DNA from: RGIG9079 sp964567845
GTDB lineage: Bacteria; Bacteroidota; Bacteroidia; Bacteroidales; Marinifilaceae
Direction: 5' to 3'
Assembly (NCBI GenBank): GCA_964567845.1
Contig: CAZMOG010000054.1
Coordinates: 1 to 13,569, forward strand
Length of the DNA stretch: 13,569 nt
Positions within the stretch are counted from its first letter, which is position 1, and every line of letters begins with the position of its first letter. A program made the position numbers and the translations under genes. Shown one piece after another: positions 6,823-13,569 of this stretch. The notes under the pieces are model-generated. The model saw nothing but the letters and a program-made list of their open reading frames with translations. It had not been told where the DNA came from and did no database searches.

Positions 6823-7872
6823 ATGAAGACAAAAAAAATTATTATTGGTCTGTTTGCAATGCTTGCATCAACTGCAACATTTGCACAGAGTCAAGAGACA
6901 GGTGCTCTTGAAGAGAGAATTGCAAAATTAGAGGCATCGAACTCAAAATGGAGTAAGGTTGTAGAGAAATTACCAACCATTTCCGGATACACCTTTATTC
7001 GTTATCAATACAACGATGACAATCACAATGGCGATCCACGCGCCAACTCATTCGACATCAGACGTGCTCGTCTATCATTGAGCGGAAAGCCTATTAAATG
7101 GTTCGAGTACAAAATTCAATTGGAATTTGCCGGTACACCAAAAATTATGGATGCTTACGCAAAATTCAAGATTGACCCAATGTTTAATGTACAGGTTGGA
7201 CAGATGAAAATCCCATTCTCTATCGAGAACCCACTTTCACCAACCTCATTGGAGTTTATCGACAATGCTAAATTCATTGGCGCATATCTTCCAACCGGAG
7301 GGCGTGACATAGGATTACAGGTTAGCGGAGGTTTCTTACCACAAGAGAAGAGCGGAAAAGACCTTATTGAATATACCGTTGCAGTTATGAATGGTAACCA
7401 GATTAACCAAAAGGACGATAACACCGCCAAAGATTTCTCAGGAAATTTGAAATTCAATATTTGCGAAGATCTTATGTTGCAATACTCTTTGTACGAGGGC
7501 AAGATGGGCGAGATTAGCAAAGATGCAAATAACCATAGAAGTATGCACGGAGCCGGAGCTTGGTACAATGGAGATAAGTTCAATATTCGTTCAGAGTACT
7601 ATCACGTAGATTTCGAAGGAATCAAGGGGCAGTCATGTTATGCACAGGTTGCTTACAACATTAAGGGCAAAGTTTATCCTGCATTCCGTTTTGACTACAT
7701 TGACCACGATTTGGATTTGCACAACAACTCAGAATTCGACTACAGCGTTGGAATCAACTACATGCCTGCAAAATTCGTTGGCCTTCAGGTAAACTACACC
7801 TGCAAAACATTCGGAAACCCTGCAGACCACACTGTAAATAACATAACCGCACAGTGCTTCTTTAAGTTCTAG
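6823..7872 (+). CDS. Porin O/P family outer-membrane porin
   Basis: A 349-residue outer-membrane beta-barrel. The signal peptide (M-K-T-K-K-I-I-I-G-L-F-A-M-L-A-S) ends at A-Q near residue 22. A short Glu/Lys/Leu heptad-like stretch (about residues 28-50) may form a coiled coil or trimer stalk. The body alternates hydrophobic and polar residues in beta strands, with F-D-I-R-R-A-R-L-S-L-S-G and an F-A-G-T-P segment typical of OprO/OprP-like porins, and the chain ends in Phe (F-F-K-F), the usual outer-membrane sorting signal. Family members pass phosphate, pyrophosphate or other anions. The gene follows the sulfation operon but has its own promoter and terminator, so a role in sulfate entry is only a guess from position. 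The frame is open from a TTG at 6781, which overlaps the -7 box and is unlikely to be used. Confidence 0.85.
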   Translation: MKTKKIIIGLFAMLASTATFAQSQETGALEERIAKLEASNSKWSKVVEKLPTISGYTFIRYQYNDDNHNGDPRANSFDIRRARLSLSGKPIKWFEYKIQLEFAGTPKIMDAYAKFKIDPMFNVQVGQMKIPFSIENPLSPTSLEFIDNAKFIGAYLPTGGRDIGLQVSGGFLPQEKSGKDLIEYTVAVMNGNQINQKDDNTAKDFSGNLKFNICEDLMLQYSLYEGKMGEISKDANNHRSMHGAGAWYNGDKFNIRSEYYHVDFEGIKGQSCYAQVAYNIKGKVYPAFRFDYIDHDLDLHNNSEFDYSVGINYMPAKFVGLQVNYTCKTFGNPADHTVNNITAQCFFKF

Positions 7873-7887
7873 GAAAGTACCACATAC

Positions 7888-7920
7888 ATAAAATAGGGGC
7901 GACATTGCCCCTATTTTATT
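7888..7920. terminator. Bidirectional terminator between porin and serB
   Basis: AAAATAGGGGC (7890-7900) pairs perfectly with GCCCCTATTTT (7907-7917) around a 6-nt loop, and two more A-T pairs extend it to 7888-7919. A/T-rich flanks let it act in both directions. The serB stop codon (7916-7918) lies inside the right arm. Confidence 0.85.
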
Positions 7921-9145
7921 TCTTAGCCTCGACCCAGGAATCCTTAAGACCAAGGAAGTAGAGAATGCCATCAAGGCCGACGGTCGATATAGCCTGACTC
8001 GCATTGGCCCGAACCTTGGGTTTGGCGTGGAAAGCAATACCAAGTCCTGCAATATGCAGCATAGGCAAATCATTGGCACCATCGCCCACAGCAACAGATT
8101 GCTGTATATCGATATTCTCAAACTGACATAACAAACGCAACAACTCTGCCTTTCTCTCGCCATCGACAATCTGGCCGGTATATCGACCTGTAAGTTTGCC
8201 ATCCTCTACCTCAAGCTCATTGGCATACACATAATCAAACCCGAAACGTCGTTTAAGCACATTTCCGAAATAGGTAAATCCTCCGGAAAGTATAGCGGTT
8301 TTATACCCCACTCGCTTAAGAATTGTCATCATTCTGTCAACACCCTCGGTAATTGGAAGATTTTCCGCAATCTCCTCCATAACACTCACATCCAAACCTT
8401 TAAGCAGTGCAACTCGCTCCTTGAAACTCTCACGGAAATCAATCTCGCCACGCATTGCCCTTTCAGTAATCTGTTTGACCTCTTTACCTACTCCTGCACG
8501 CTCGGCAAGTTCATCGATTACCTCGGTAGTAATGAGGGTCGAATCCATATCGAAACAGATCAAACGGCGTGAGCGACGGAAAATTCCATCGCGCTGGAAG
8601 GAAATATCTATCTCTGCACTATTTGCAATCTTCATCAACTCATTCTGAAAATGTGCCTTGTCTGACAAGTTTCCACGCACAGAAAACTCAATACTGGTTT
8701 TGGGCGCACGTTCATCCTCATCGAGAGGCATACGACCTGTCAAGCGATTCATGGCATCGATATTAAGGTCCTCGTCCGATATTAGTTTAGTTACGCGCGA
8801 TATGTGTTCGGCTGTAATACATCGGCCAACCATCGTGACAATGTAGCGATGCTTGCCCTGGCCGGTTACCCAATGACGGTACTGCTCCTCGGTAACCGGT
8901 TCAAAGCGAATGGTTATATTCATCTCGGAAGCCTTGAAAAGCAACTCCTTCATTATCTGTCCTGAACTCTCGGGGGTTGTCATAAAGAGTATTCCAAGAG
9001 TCAGCGACTGGTGTATATTTGACTGTCCGATATCAAGAATAAAGGCATCATGACGAGCCAGAATCCCTGTAAGCGAAGATGTTAACCCCGGTTTATCCTC
9101 GCCCGAAATATTAATCTGAATAATTTCAATCTTATCGCCCTGCAT
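7916..9145 (-). CDS. serB: Phosphoserine phosphatase SerB with N-terminal ACT domains
   Basis: A 409-residue enzyme catalysing the last step of serine synthesis, phosphoserine to serine and phosphate. Residues 1-85 and about 100-185 look like two ACT domains (the first has G-E-D-K-P-G-L-T-S-S-L, the second Y-I-V-T-M-V-G-R), a likely site of serine feedback control. The C-terminal HAD domain carries D-M-D-S-T (199-203, nucleophile Asp199), S-G-G-F (287-290) and G-D-G-A-N-D (354-359). The chain is longer than E. coli SerB, which has a shorter N-terminal region; two-ACT forms are common in other phyla. It lies 16 bp downstream of the thioesterase gene and is probably transcribed with it. Its stop codon is embedded in the terminator shared with the porin. 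Confidence 0.94.
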   Translation of the reverse strand: MQGDKIEIIQINISGEDKPGLTSSLTGILARHDAFILDIGQSNIHQSLTLGILFMTTPESSGQIMKELLFKASEMNITIRFEPVTEEQYRHWVTGQGKHRYIVTMVGRCITAEHISRVTKLISDEDLNIDAMNRLTGRMPLDEDERAPKTSIEFSVRGNLSDKAHFQNELMKIANSAEIDISFQRDGIFRRSRRLICFDMDSTLITTEVIDELAERAGVGKEVKQITERAMRGEIDFRESFKERVALLKGLDVSVMEEIAENLPITEGVDRMMTILKRVGYKTAILSGGFTYFGNVLKRRFGFDYVYANELEVEDGKLTGRYTGQIVDGERKAELLRLLCQFENIDIQQSVAVGDGANDLPMLHIAGLGIAFHAKPKVRANASQAISTVGLDGILYFLGLKDSWVEAKK

Positions 9146-9161
9146 ATCGCTTAATTTTCAA

Positions 9162-9596
9162 CTATCCCTTTATCAGATTGGTAACGGTACAGACTGTAAC
9201 AAGTGTACCTGTGGTGTCGCGAAGCTCAACCTTAATGACTTGGGTTGAGTGTCCCTTGTGAACAAATTCAGCACGCCCTGTAATCAGATCACCCTTAGCT
9301 TGGTGAACATGGTTTGCTGTAATTGAAACACCAAACAGATCTCTGCTCTTATCGGTAGGCAGAGCCATAATACCCAACCACCCTGCAAGAGTCTCGGCAA
9401 AGGCCACATTCGCACCACCGTGCATTGCCCCATCGTGGCGACAGGTTCTATGATCCAAAGGCATGGTTCCCTCGGCCCAGCCCTCGCCAAAATCGGTAAA
9501 GACTATTCCGTTATTCTCTAAGTAACAATCTTTTGAAAAAGTATTGTACCACTGCAAGAGTGCACTTTTCTTATCCTCGTTCATAAAAAACTTCAT
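9162..9596 (-). CDS. PaaI-like hotdog-fold acyl-CoA thioesterase
   Basis: A 144-residue hotdog-fold protein. The catalytic signature H-G-G-A-N-V-A-F-A-E-T (59-70), with H59, G60, G61 and the acid Glu69, marks the PaaI/DHNA-CoA thioesterase group, which hydrolyses aryl- or acyl-CoA thioesters. A role in menaquinone synthesis (1,4-dihydroxy-2-naphthoyl-CoA hydrolase) is possible, since anaerobic Bacteroidales make menaquinone, but no men gene is nearby and the substrate is open. Two in-frame ATGs (9596 and 9584) could start it; the upstream one is chosen by length only. The gene is first in a two-gene unit with serB. Upstream on the minus strand, TAACTTAG (9621 to 9614) is one base off a -7 box. 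Confidence 0.8.
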   Translation of the reverse strand: MKFFMNEDKKSALLQWYNTFSKDCYLENNGIVFTDFGEGWAEGTMPLDHRTCRHDGAMHGGANVAFAETLAGWLGIMALPTDKSRDLFGVSITANHVHQAKGDLITGRAEFVHKGHSTQVIKVELRDTTGTLVTVCTVTNLIKG

Positions 9597-9691
9597 TAAT
9601 CTTATTCCGAACGCTAAGTTAAGAATGTTTTTGCTTTCTTTCTTGCGAATTGCCGATTTTTTGAATATTTTTGTTGCTATGTCAGTGATAC

Positions 9692-9722
9692 TTTTTTGTG
9701 TTGAAAGAAAGTGTTAACTTTG
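9692..9722 (+). promoter_or_regulatory. Promoter of the DUF6922/AbiEii cassette, probably giving a leaderless mRNA
   Basis: TAACTTTG (9715-9722) is an exact -7 box, with a T-run (9692-9697, ending in TTTG at 9695-9698) upstream as a possible -33 element. The box ends only 7 bases before the ATG at 9730, so the transcript should start at or within a few bases of the start codon. Confidence 0.6.
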
Positions 9723-9729
9723 CAAAAGT

Positions 9730-10035
9730 ATGGCGTATAACAATATCATATCACAATTTTCCCAAAATCTTTTTTGGGATACCAAATTGGAATCCATTGA
9801 CATGGAAACCAATGCTCCATATATCGTACAGAGGGTTCTGGAGTGCGGCAAGATCGAAGATTGGATATTATTAGTTTCATACTATTCAATGCAAAAAATC
9901 ACAGAAATAGCAACAAAACTAAGGTCTCTTGAACCACGAGCTTTGTCATTTATTTCAGTCATTTCATCCACACCATTAGAAAAGTTCAGATGCTACACCT
10001 TGCAACAATCGAGCCAAAAACATTGGATTTACTAA
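9730..10035 (+). CDS. DUF6922 protein, putative antitoxin of the AbiEii-type toxin
   Basis: A 101-residue protein with the features of DUF6922: L-F-W-D (14-17) near the N-terminus, I-V-Q-R-V-L-E-C-G-K-I-E-D-W (32-45), and an L-E-P-R-A-L-S-F-I-S segment (67-76). Small proteins of this family are usually found directly upstream of AbiEii/AbiGii-type nucleotidyltransferase genes in Bacteroidetes, which suggests a partner or antitoxin role; no biochemical role is established as far as I know. The L-F-W-D motif requires the first ATG (9730) rather than the second one at 9802, which is what makes the near-leaderless promoter notable. The last 15 codons overlap the next gene in another frame. The DNA here is visibly richer in A and T than the neighbouring fumarase and cys genes. 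Confidence 0.7.
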   Translation: MAYNNIISQFSQNLFWDTKLESIDMETNAPYIVQRVLECGKIEDWILLVSYYSMQKITEIATKLRSLEPRALSFISVISSTPLEKFRCYTLQQSSQKHWIY

Positions 10036-10604
10036 AGAGCTTGCAAGCGCTCCCTTTATTTGCAAATACACGCCTTGTAGGTGGTACTGCATTAGCTCTG
10101 CAATTAGGACATAGAAAATCCATAGATATAGACCTTTTTGGTTCTATCGAAGATATTCCGGAACTCTTTAAAGAGGAATGCTCATCTATTGGCGCAATGC
10201 AAGTAGGTACATTTTCAAAGAATTTTAAAATGTTTTGGATCAATGGTATTAAAGTAGACACGGTGAATTATCCATATAAATGGATTGACGAATGTGTAAT
10301 CATTGATGGAGTTAAGCTCGCATCAAAACAAGATATAGCAGCAATGAAGATTTCTGCAATAATTAACAGGGGAACAAAAAAAGATTTTATTGACTTGTAC
10401 TATTTATTGAGGGAGTTTTCATTACATCAGATTCTTCAACTATATATGACAAAATATCCAGATGGTTCTGAATTTATAGCACTTAAGAGTCTGACATATT
10501 ATGAAGATGCTGAGACTGATCCTATGCCCTATATGTTTGAAAACATTTCATGGGAAGATATTAAGTCAGCAATCAGAAATGCAGTAAGACAAATATTAAA
10601 TTAA
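9990..10604 (+). CDS. AbiEii/AbiGii-type nucleotidyltransferase (putative toxin)
   Basis: A 204-residue minimal-nucleotidyltransferase protein. The core is L-V-G-G-T-A-L-A-L-Q-L-G-H-R (29-42) followed by S-I-D-I-D-L-F (44-50), giving the G-G-[ST] loop and the Asp46/Asp48 metal pair; Asp90 in I-K-V-D-T-V is a good third acid. The later K-Q-D-I-A-A-M-K and K-K-D-F-I-D-L-Y-Y-L-L blocks are also standard for the family. AbiEii toxins and the related MenT proteins transfer nucleotides, in some cases to tRNA; the target here is unknown. The first ATG (9990) is supported by the typical L-A-T-I-E-P-K-T-L-D-L-L-K opening and overlaps the DUF6922 gene by 46 bp, which suggests coupled translation. The gene ends 21 bp before the fumarase ATG. 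All visible active-site residues are intact. Confidence 0.85.
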   Translation: MLHLATIEPKTLDLLKSLQALPLFANTRLVGGTALALQLGHRKSIDIDLFGSIEDIPELFKEECSSIGAMQVGTFSKNFKMFWINGIKVDTVNYPYKWIDECVIIDGVKLASKQDIAAMKISAIINRGTKKDFIDLYYLLREFSLHQILQLYMTKYPDGSEFIALKSLTYYEDAETDPMPYMFENISWEDIKSAIRNAVRQILN

Positions 10605-10625
10605 CAATATAAAACACTAATAGAT

Positions 10626-12245
10626 ATGGAGTTTAAGTACGCACCAATGTTTCAGCTTGGCCAGGACAAGACTGAATACTACAAGATTCCCGGCTCAGAG
10701 CAGTATGTGAGCACAAGAGAATTTGAAGGACACGAAATTCTAAAAATCGAGAAAGAGGGTCTTACAGTAATGGCTAACACCGCATTCCGCGATGTATCGT
10801 TTATGCTTCGTCCGGAGCACAATGAGATGGTTGCCAAGATTCTTAATGATCCCGAGGCTTCCGAGAATGACAAATATGTAGCTCTTACATTCCTTCGCAA
10901 TGCCGAGGTTGCTTGCAAGGGTAAACTTCCTTTCTGTCAAGATACAGGTACCGCTATCATTCACGGAGAGAAGGGACAACAGGTTTGGACAGGATATTGC
11001 GACGAGGAGGCTCTTTCACTTGGAGTTTACAAGACATACACCGAAGAGAACCTTCGCTACTCACAGAATGCACCATTGACAATGTACGACGAGGTTAACA
11101 CAAAGTGTAACCTTCCGGCACAGATCGACATCGAGGCTACTCACGGAGCTGAGTACCATTTTCTTTGCGTAACCAAGGGTGGTGGTTCTGCGAACAAGAC
11201 ATATCTATACCAGGAAACAAAGGCTATTCTTAACCCACAAACCCTTGTTCCATTCTTGGTTGCCAAGATGAAGACATTGGGAACTGCAGCATGTCCTCCA
11301 TACCACATTGCATTTGTAATTGGTGGAACATCGGCCGAGAAGAACCTTCTTACCGTTAAGTTGGCATCAACAAAGTTCTACGATGAACTTCCAACTACAG
11401 GCGACGAGACCGGTCGCGCATTCCGCGACATTGAGCTTGAGAAGTTGGTTCTTGAGGAGGCTCACAAGATTGGACTTGGCGCTCAGTTCGGAGGTAAATA
11501 TTTCGCTCACGATGTACGCATTATCCGTCTGCCTCGCCACGGAGCAAGTTGTCCGGTAGGTCTTGGTGTGAGCTGCTCTGCCGACAGAAATATCAAAGCA
11601 AAAATCAATAAGGATGGTATCTGGATTGAGAAACTTGACGACAATCCGGCACGCTTGATTCCTGAGGAGTTGCGTCAGGCAGGCGAGGGCGAGGCTGTCA
11701 AGATTAACTTGAACCAGCCAATGGCCGATATTCTTAAGGAGCTTACAAAATATCCGGTATCTACACGTCTAAGCCTTAACGGTACCATTATTGTAGGTCG
11801 CGATATTGCCCACGCTAAGATTAAAGAGCGTTTGGATCGCGGCGAGGGTATGCCACAATACTTGAAGGATCATCCGATCTACTATGCAGGTCCTGCAAAG
11901 ACTCCGGCTGGTATGGCATGTGGTTCTATGGGCCCAACCACCGCAGGACGTATGGACTCGTATGTTGACCTGTTCCAGAGCCACGGCGGTAGCATGATTA
12001 TGCTTGCTAAGGGTAACAGAAGCCAGCAGGTAACCGACGCTTGTCAGAAGTATGGTGGTTTCTACCTTGGCTCAATTGGAGGTCCGGCAGCTATCCTTGC
12101 TCAAAATAACATTAAGAGCATTGAGTGCGTTGAGTATCCTGAGTTGGGCATGGAGGCTATCTGGAAGATTGAGGTTGAGAACTTCCCTGCATTCATCTTA
12201 GTTGATGACAAGGGCAACGACTTCTTTAAGAAGCTTGGACTATAA
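10626..12245 (+). CDS. fum: Class I (4Fe-4S) fumarate hydratase
   Basis: A 539-residue two-domain enzyme interconverting fumarate and malate; in anaerobic Bacteroidales it serves the reductive branch leading to succinate. Cys104 (F-C-Q-D-T-G-T-A), Cys223 (A-A-C-P-P) and Cys317 (V-S-C-S-A-D) fall at positions almost identical to the cluster ligands of E. coli FumA. The C-terminal domain carries K-T-P-A-G-M-A-C-G-S-M-G-P-T-T-A-G-R and K-G-N-R-S, typical of the family. The length matches the E. coli enzymes. The solvent-exposed 4Fe-4S cluster of this class is damaged by oxygen and superoxide. No separate promoter is obvious in the 21-bp gap after the toxin gene; a TATGTTTG at 10532-10539 inside the toxin gene could serve. 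Codon use is typical of a well-expressed gene. Confidence 0.95.
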   Translation: MEFKYAPMFQLGQDKTEYYKIPGSEQYVSTREFEGHEILKIEKEGLTVMANTAFRDVSFMLRPEHNEMVAKILNDPEASENDKYVALTFLRNAEVACKGKLPFCQDTGTAIIHGEKGQQVWTGYCDEEALSLGVYKTYTEENLRYSQNAPLTMYDEVNTKCNLPAQIDIEATHGAEYHFLCVTKGGGSANKTYLYQETKAILNPQTLVPFLVAKMKTLGTAACPPYHIAFVIGGTSAEKNLLTVKLASTKFYDELPTTGDETGRAFRDIELEKLVLEEAHKIGLGAQFGGKYFAHDVRIIRLPRHGASCPVGLGVSCSADRNIKAKINKDGIWIEKLDDNPARLIPEELRQAGEGEAVKINLNQPMADILKELTKYPVSTRLSLNGTIIVGRDIAHAKIKERLDRGEGMPQYLKDHPIYYAGPAKTPAGMACGSMGPTTAGRMDSYVDLFQSHGGSMIMLAKGNRSQQVTDACQKYGGFYLGSIGGPAAILAQNNIKSIECVEYPELGMEAIWKIEVENFPAFILVDDKGNDFFKKLGL

Positions 12246-12258
12246 AACCCAAAATAAG

Positions 12259-12290
12259 ATGAGCCGGATGAAAATCTGGCTCATTTATTG
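12259..12290 (+). terminator. Intrinsic terminator after fumarase
   Basis: ATGAGCCGGAT (12259-12269) pairs with ATCTGGCTCAT (12274-12284), with one G-T wobble, around a GAAA tetraloop; TTATTG follows. It starts 13 bp after the fumarase stop codon. Confidence 0.75.
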
Positions 12291-12347
12291 TCACTGATAA
12301 CAACTAAAATTCAATCGAACACGTAAAAAGATCAATGACCTATTAAT

Positions 12348-13514
12348 ATGAAGACAAAAATTACAGATACAATCAAATATATCGGTGTTGACGATACCGA
12401 TATAGACCTATTTGAGAGTCAGTACATTGTACCAAATGGAATTTCATATAACTCATACATTATTCTGGATGAGAAGATTGCCATTATGGACACCGCTGAT
12501 AACAGAAAATGCGACGAATGGTTAAACAACCTTAAAGTGGTTTTAGGGACGAGGACACCAGATTATCTTGTTGTACACCACCTGGAACCCGATCATGCCG
12601 GTTGTATAACGCACTTACATGAGCTTTATCCCAACACAAAGATTGTGGCCTCGACCAAAGCAGTACAAATGTTGCCACTATTCTTTGAGCATATCGATTT
12701 TTCCGACAAGACCATTGCAGTAAAAGAGGGCGATACCCTATCACTTGGTAAGCATACTCTTCAATTCTATATGGCTCCAATGGTTCACTGGCCCGAGGTT
12801 ATGGTATCGTATGAACAGAGAGAAAAGATTCTCTTCTCAGCCGACGGTTTTGGAAAATTCGGAGCTTTGGCACATGAAGAGGATTGGACTTGCGAGGCGA
12901 GACGTTACTATTTCAACATTTGCGGAAAATATGGCGCACAGGTTCAGGCCCTTTTGAAAAAGGCGGCACAGCTCGACATTGAGTGCATATGTCCTTTACA
13001 TGGCCCAATATTGAAAGAGAATTTGGGATATTACATTGGACTTTATGATACATGGAGCAAATATGAGGTTGAGACCGACGGAGTGTTGGTTGCCTATGCA
13101 TCTATTCATGGTGGCACTGCTGCCGTAGCAAAACAGGTTGCTCAAATGGTTGAGGAGCTTGGTGCGCCAAAGGTATCGATCACCGATTTGAGCCGTGACG
13201 ACATGGCCGAGGCTATCGAGGATGCTTTCCGTATGAGTAGAATGATTGTCGCAGCAGCAAGTTACGATGGTCACGTATTCCCACCAATGCACGACTTTCT
13301 GCACCATTTGCAACAGAAAGGTTACCGAAACCGCAAGGTTGCGATTATTGAAAATGGTTCATGGGCTCCATGCGCAGGAAAGGTTATGACATCAATGCTG
13401 GAGCAGATGAAGAATATTGAGATAGTACAACCAATGGTCACAATCAAAGCCCGAATGAAACAGGCAGATATTCCTGCTCTTCAAGAGCTTGCTCAAAACC
13501 TTATGAAAGATTAG
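12348..13514 (+). CDS. fprA: Flavodiiron protein (FprA-type O2/NO reductase)
   Basis: A 388-residue cytoplasmic protein with two domains. The N-terminal metallo-beta-lactamase-like domain holds the diiron ligands: H78-x-E80-x-D82-H83, then His147 (V-H-W-P-E), Asp166 (S-A-D-G-F-G) and His218 (P-L-H-G-P). The C-terminal flavodoxin domain starts near residue 245, with the FMN phosphate loop A-S-I-H-G-G-T-A (about 252-259). No rubredoxin or flavin-reductase domain is attached, so it is a class A enzyme needing an outside electron donor. Such proteins reduce O2 to water or NO to N2O and protect anaerobes. It is 102 bp after the fumarase stop, past a terminator, so it is likely its own unit; I found no clear -7 box in that gap. 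The neighbouring fumarase is an oxygen-sensitive enzyme, though the proximity may be chance. Confidence 0.93.
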   Translation: MKTKITDTIKYIGVDDTDIDLFESQYIVPNGISYNSYIILDEKIAIMDTADNRKCDEWLNNLKVVLGTRTPDYLVVHHLEPDHAGCITHLHELYPNTKIVASTKAVQMLPLFFEHIDFSDKTIAVKEGDTLSLGKHTLQFYMAPMVHWPEVMVSYEQREKILFSADGFGKFGALAHEEDWTCEARRYYFNICGKYGAQVQALLKKAAQLDIECICPLHGPILKENLGYYIGLYDTWSKYEVETDGVLVAYASIHGGTAAVAKQVAQMVEELGAPKVSITDLSRDDMAEAIEDAFRMSRMIVAAASYDGHVFPPMHDFLHHLQQKGYRNRKVAIIENGSWAPCAGKVMTSMLEQMKNIEIVQPMVTIKARMKQADIPALQELAQNLMKD

Positions 13515-13525
13515 AAAATAAGGGG

Positions 13526-13563
13526 CCGGGTCAAAAGTAATTTTTGATCCGGTTTTCTTTTGT
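13526..13563 (+). terminator. Intrinsic terminator after the flavodiiron protein
   Basis: CCGGGTCAAAA (13526-13536) pairs with TTTTGATCCGG (13542-13552), with one G-T wobble, around a 5-nt loop; the T-rich run TTTTCTTTTG follows. It begins 12 bp after the stop codon. Confidence 0.85.
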
Positions 13564-13569
13564 TTGTCA

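Noticed and set aside
7155..7583. 142-residue open frame on the minus strand inside the porin gene
   Set aside because: It is fully antisense to a clear porin, has no recognisable motif and no promoter, and reads as a shadow frame.
7729..8202. 157-residue minus-strand open frame across the porin end, terminator and serB
   Set aside because: It runs through the bidirectional terminator and overlaps serB in another frame, so it is not a plausible gene.
9614..9621. Minus-strand promoter for the thioesterase-serB pair (TAACTTAG)
   Set aside because: It is one base off the -7 consensus and no -33 element stands at the right distance, so it is not listed as a feature although its position would be suitable.

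Overview
The window looks like a chromosomal segment of an anaerobic member of the Bacteroidales (Bacteroides/Prevotella/Alistipes-type). Four things point that way: promoters with the Bacteroidetes -7 box TAnnTTTG and almost no Shine-Dalgarno sequences; a Porin_O_P outer-membrane protein; a DUF6922 gene paired with an AbiEii-type nucleotidyltransferase; and an oxygen-sensitive class I fumarase followed by a flavodiiron protein. The species cannot be named from the sequence alone. Most genes are housekeeping or metabolic. I see no tRNA, rRNA, CRISPR array or transposase.

Left part (1-1475, minus strand): a secreted alpha/beta-hydrolase (esterase), a small CD225/dispanin (IFITM-like) membrane protein with a Gln-rich N-terminus, and the start of a DUF2752 membrane protein cut by the window edge. 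A 268-bp divergent intergenic region follows (1476-1743). It holds a minus-strand promoter, a plus-strand promoter, a 20-bp direct repeat and a hairpin.

Centre (1744-7872, plus strand): a tight five-gene operon, cysQ-cysC-cysD-cysN-sulfotransferase, closed by a clear terminator. CysDN makes APS from sulfate, CysC makes PAPS, the sulfotransferase moves the sulfonate to an acceptor, and CysQ removes the PAP by-product. No PAPS reductase or sulfite reductase lies in the operon, so its apparent purpose is sulfonating a small molecule or glycan rather than making cysteine. The layout resembles the Bacteroides thetaiotaomicron steroid/cholesterol sulfonation locus around BT0412-BT0416. A separately promoted anion-type porin follows.

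Right part: a minus-strand pair, paaI-like thioesterase then serB, converges on the porin over a shared bidirectional terminator. Next, on the plus strand, comes a two-gene toxin-antitoxin-like cassette (DUF6922 + AbiEii nucleotidyltransferase) whose reading frames overlap by 46 bp. It may be translated from a leaderless mRNA. It sits only 21 bp before a class I fumarase gene. The window ends with a flavodiiron protein gene and its terminator.

The items most worth following are the acceptor of the PAPS-sulfotransferase operon, the leaderless-looking toxin-antitoxin cassette, the CD225/DUF2752 pair, and the repeat element upstream of cysQ.
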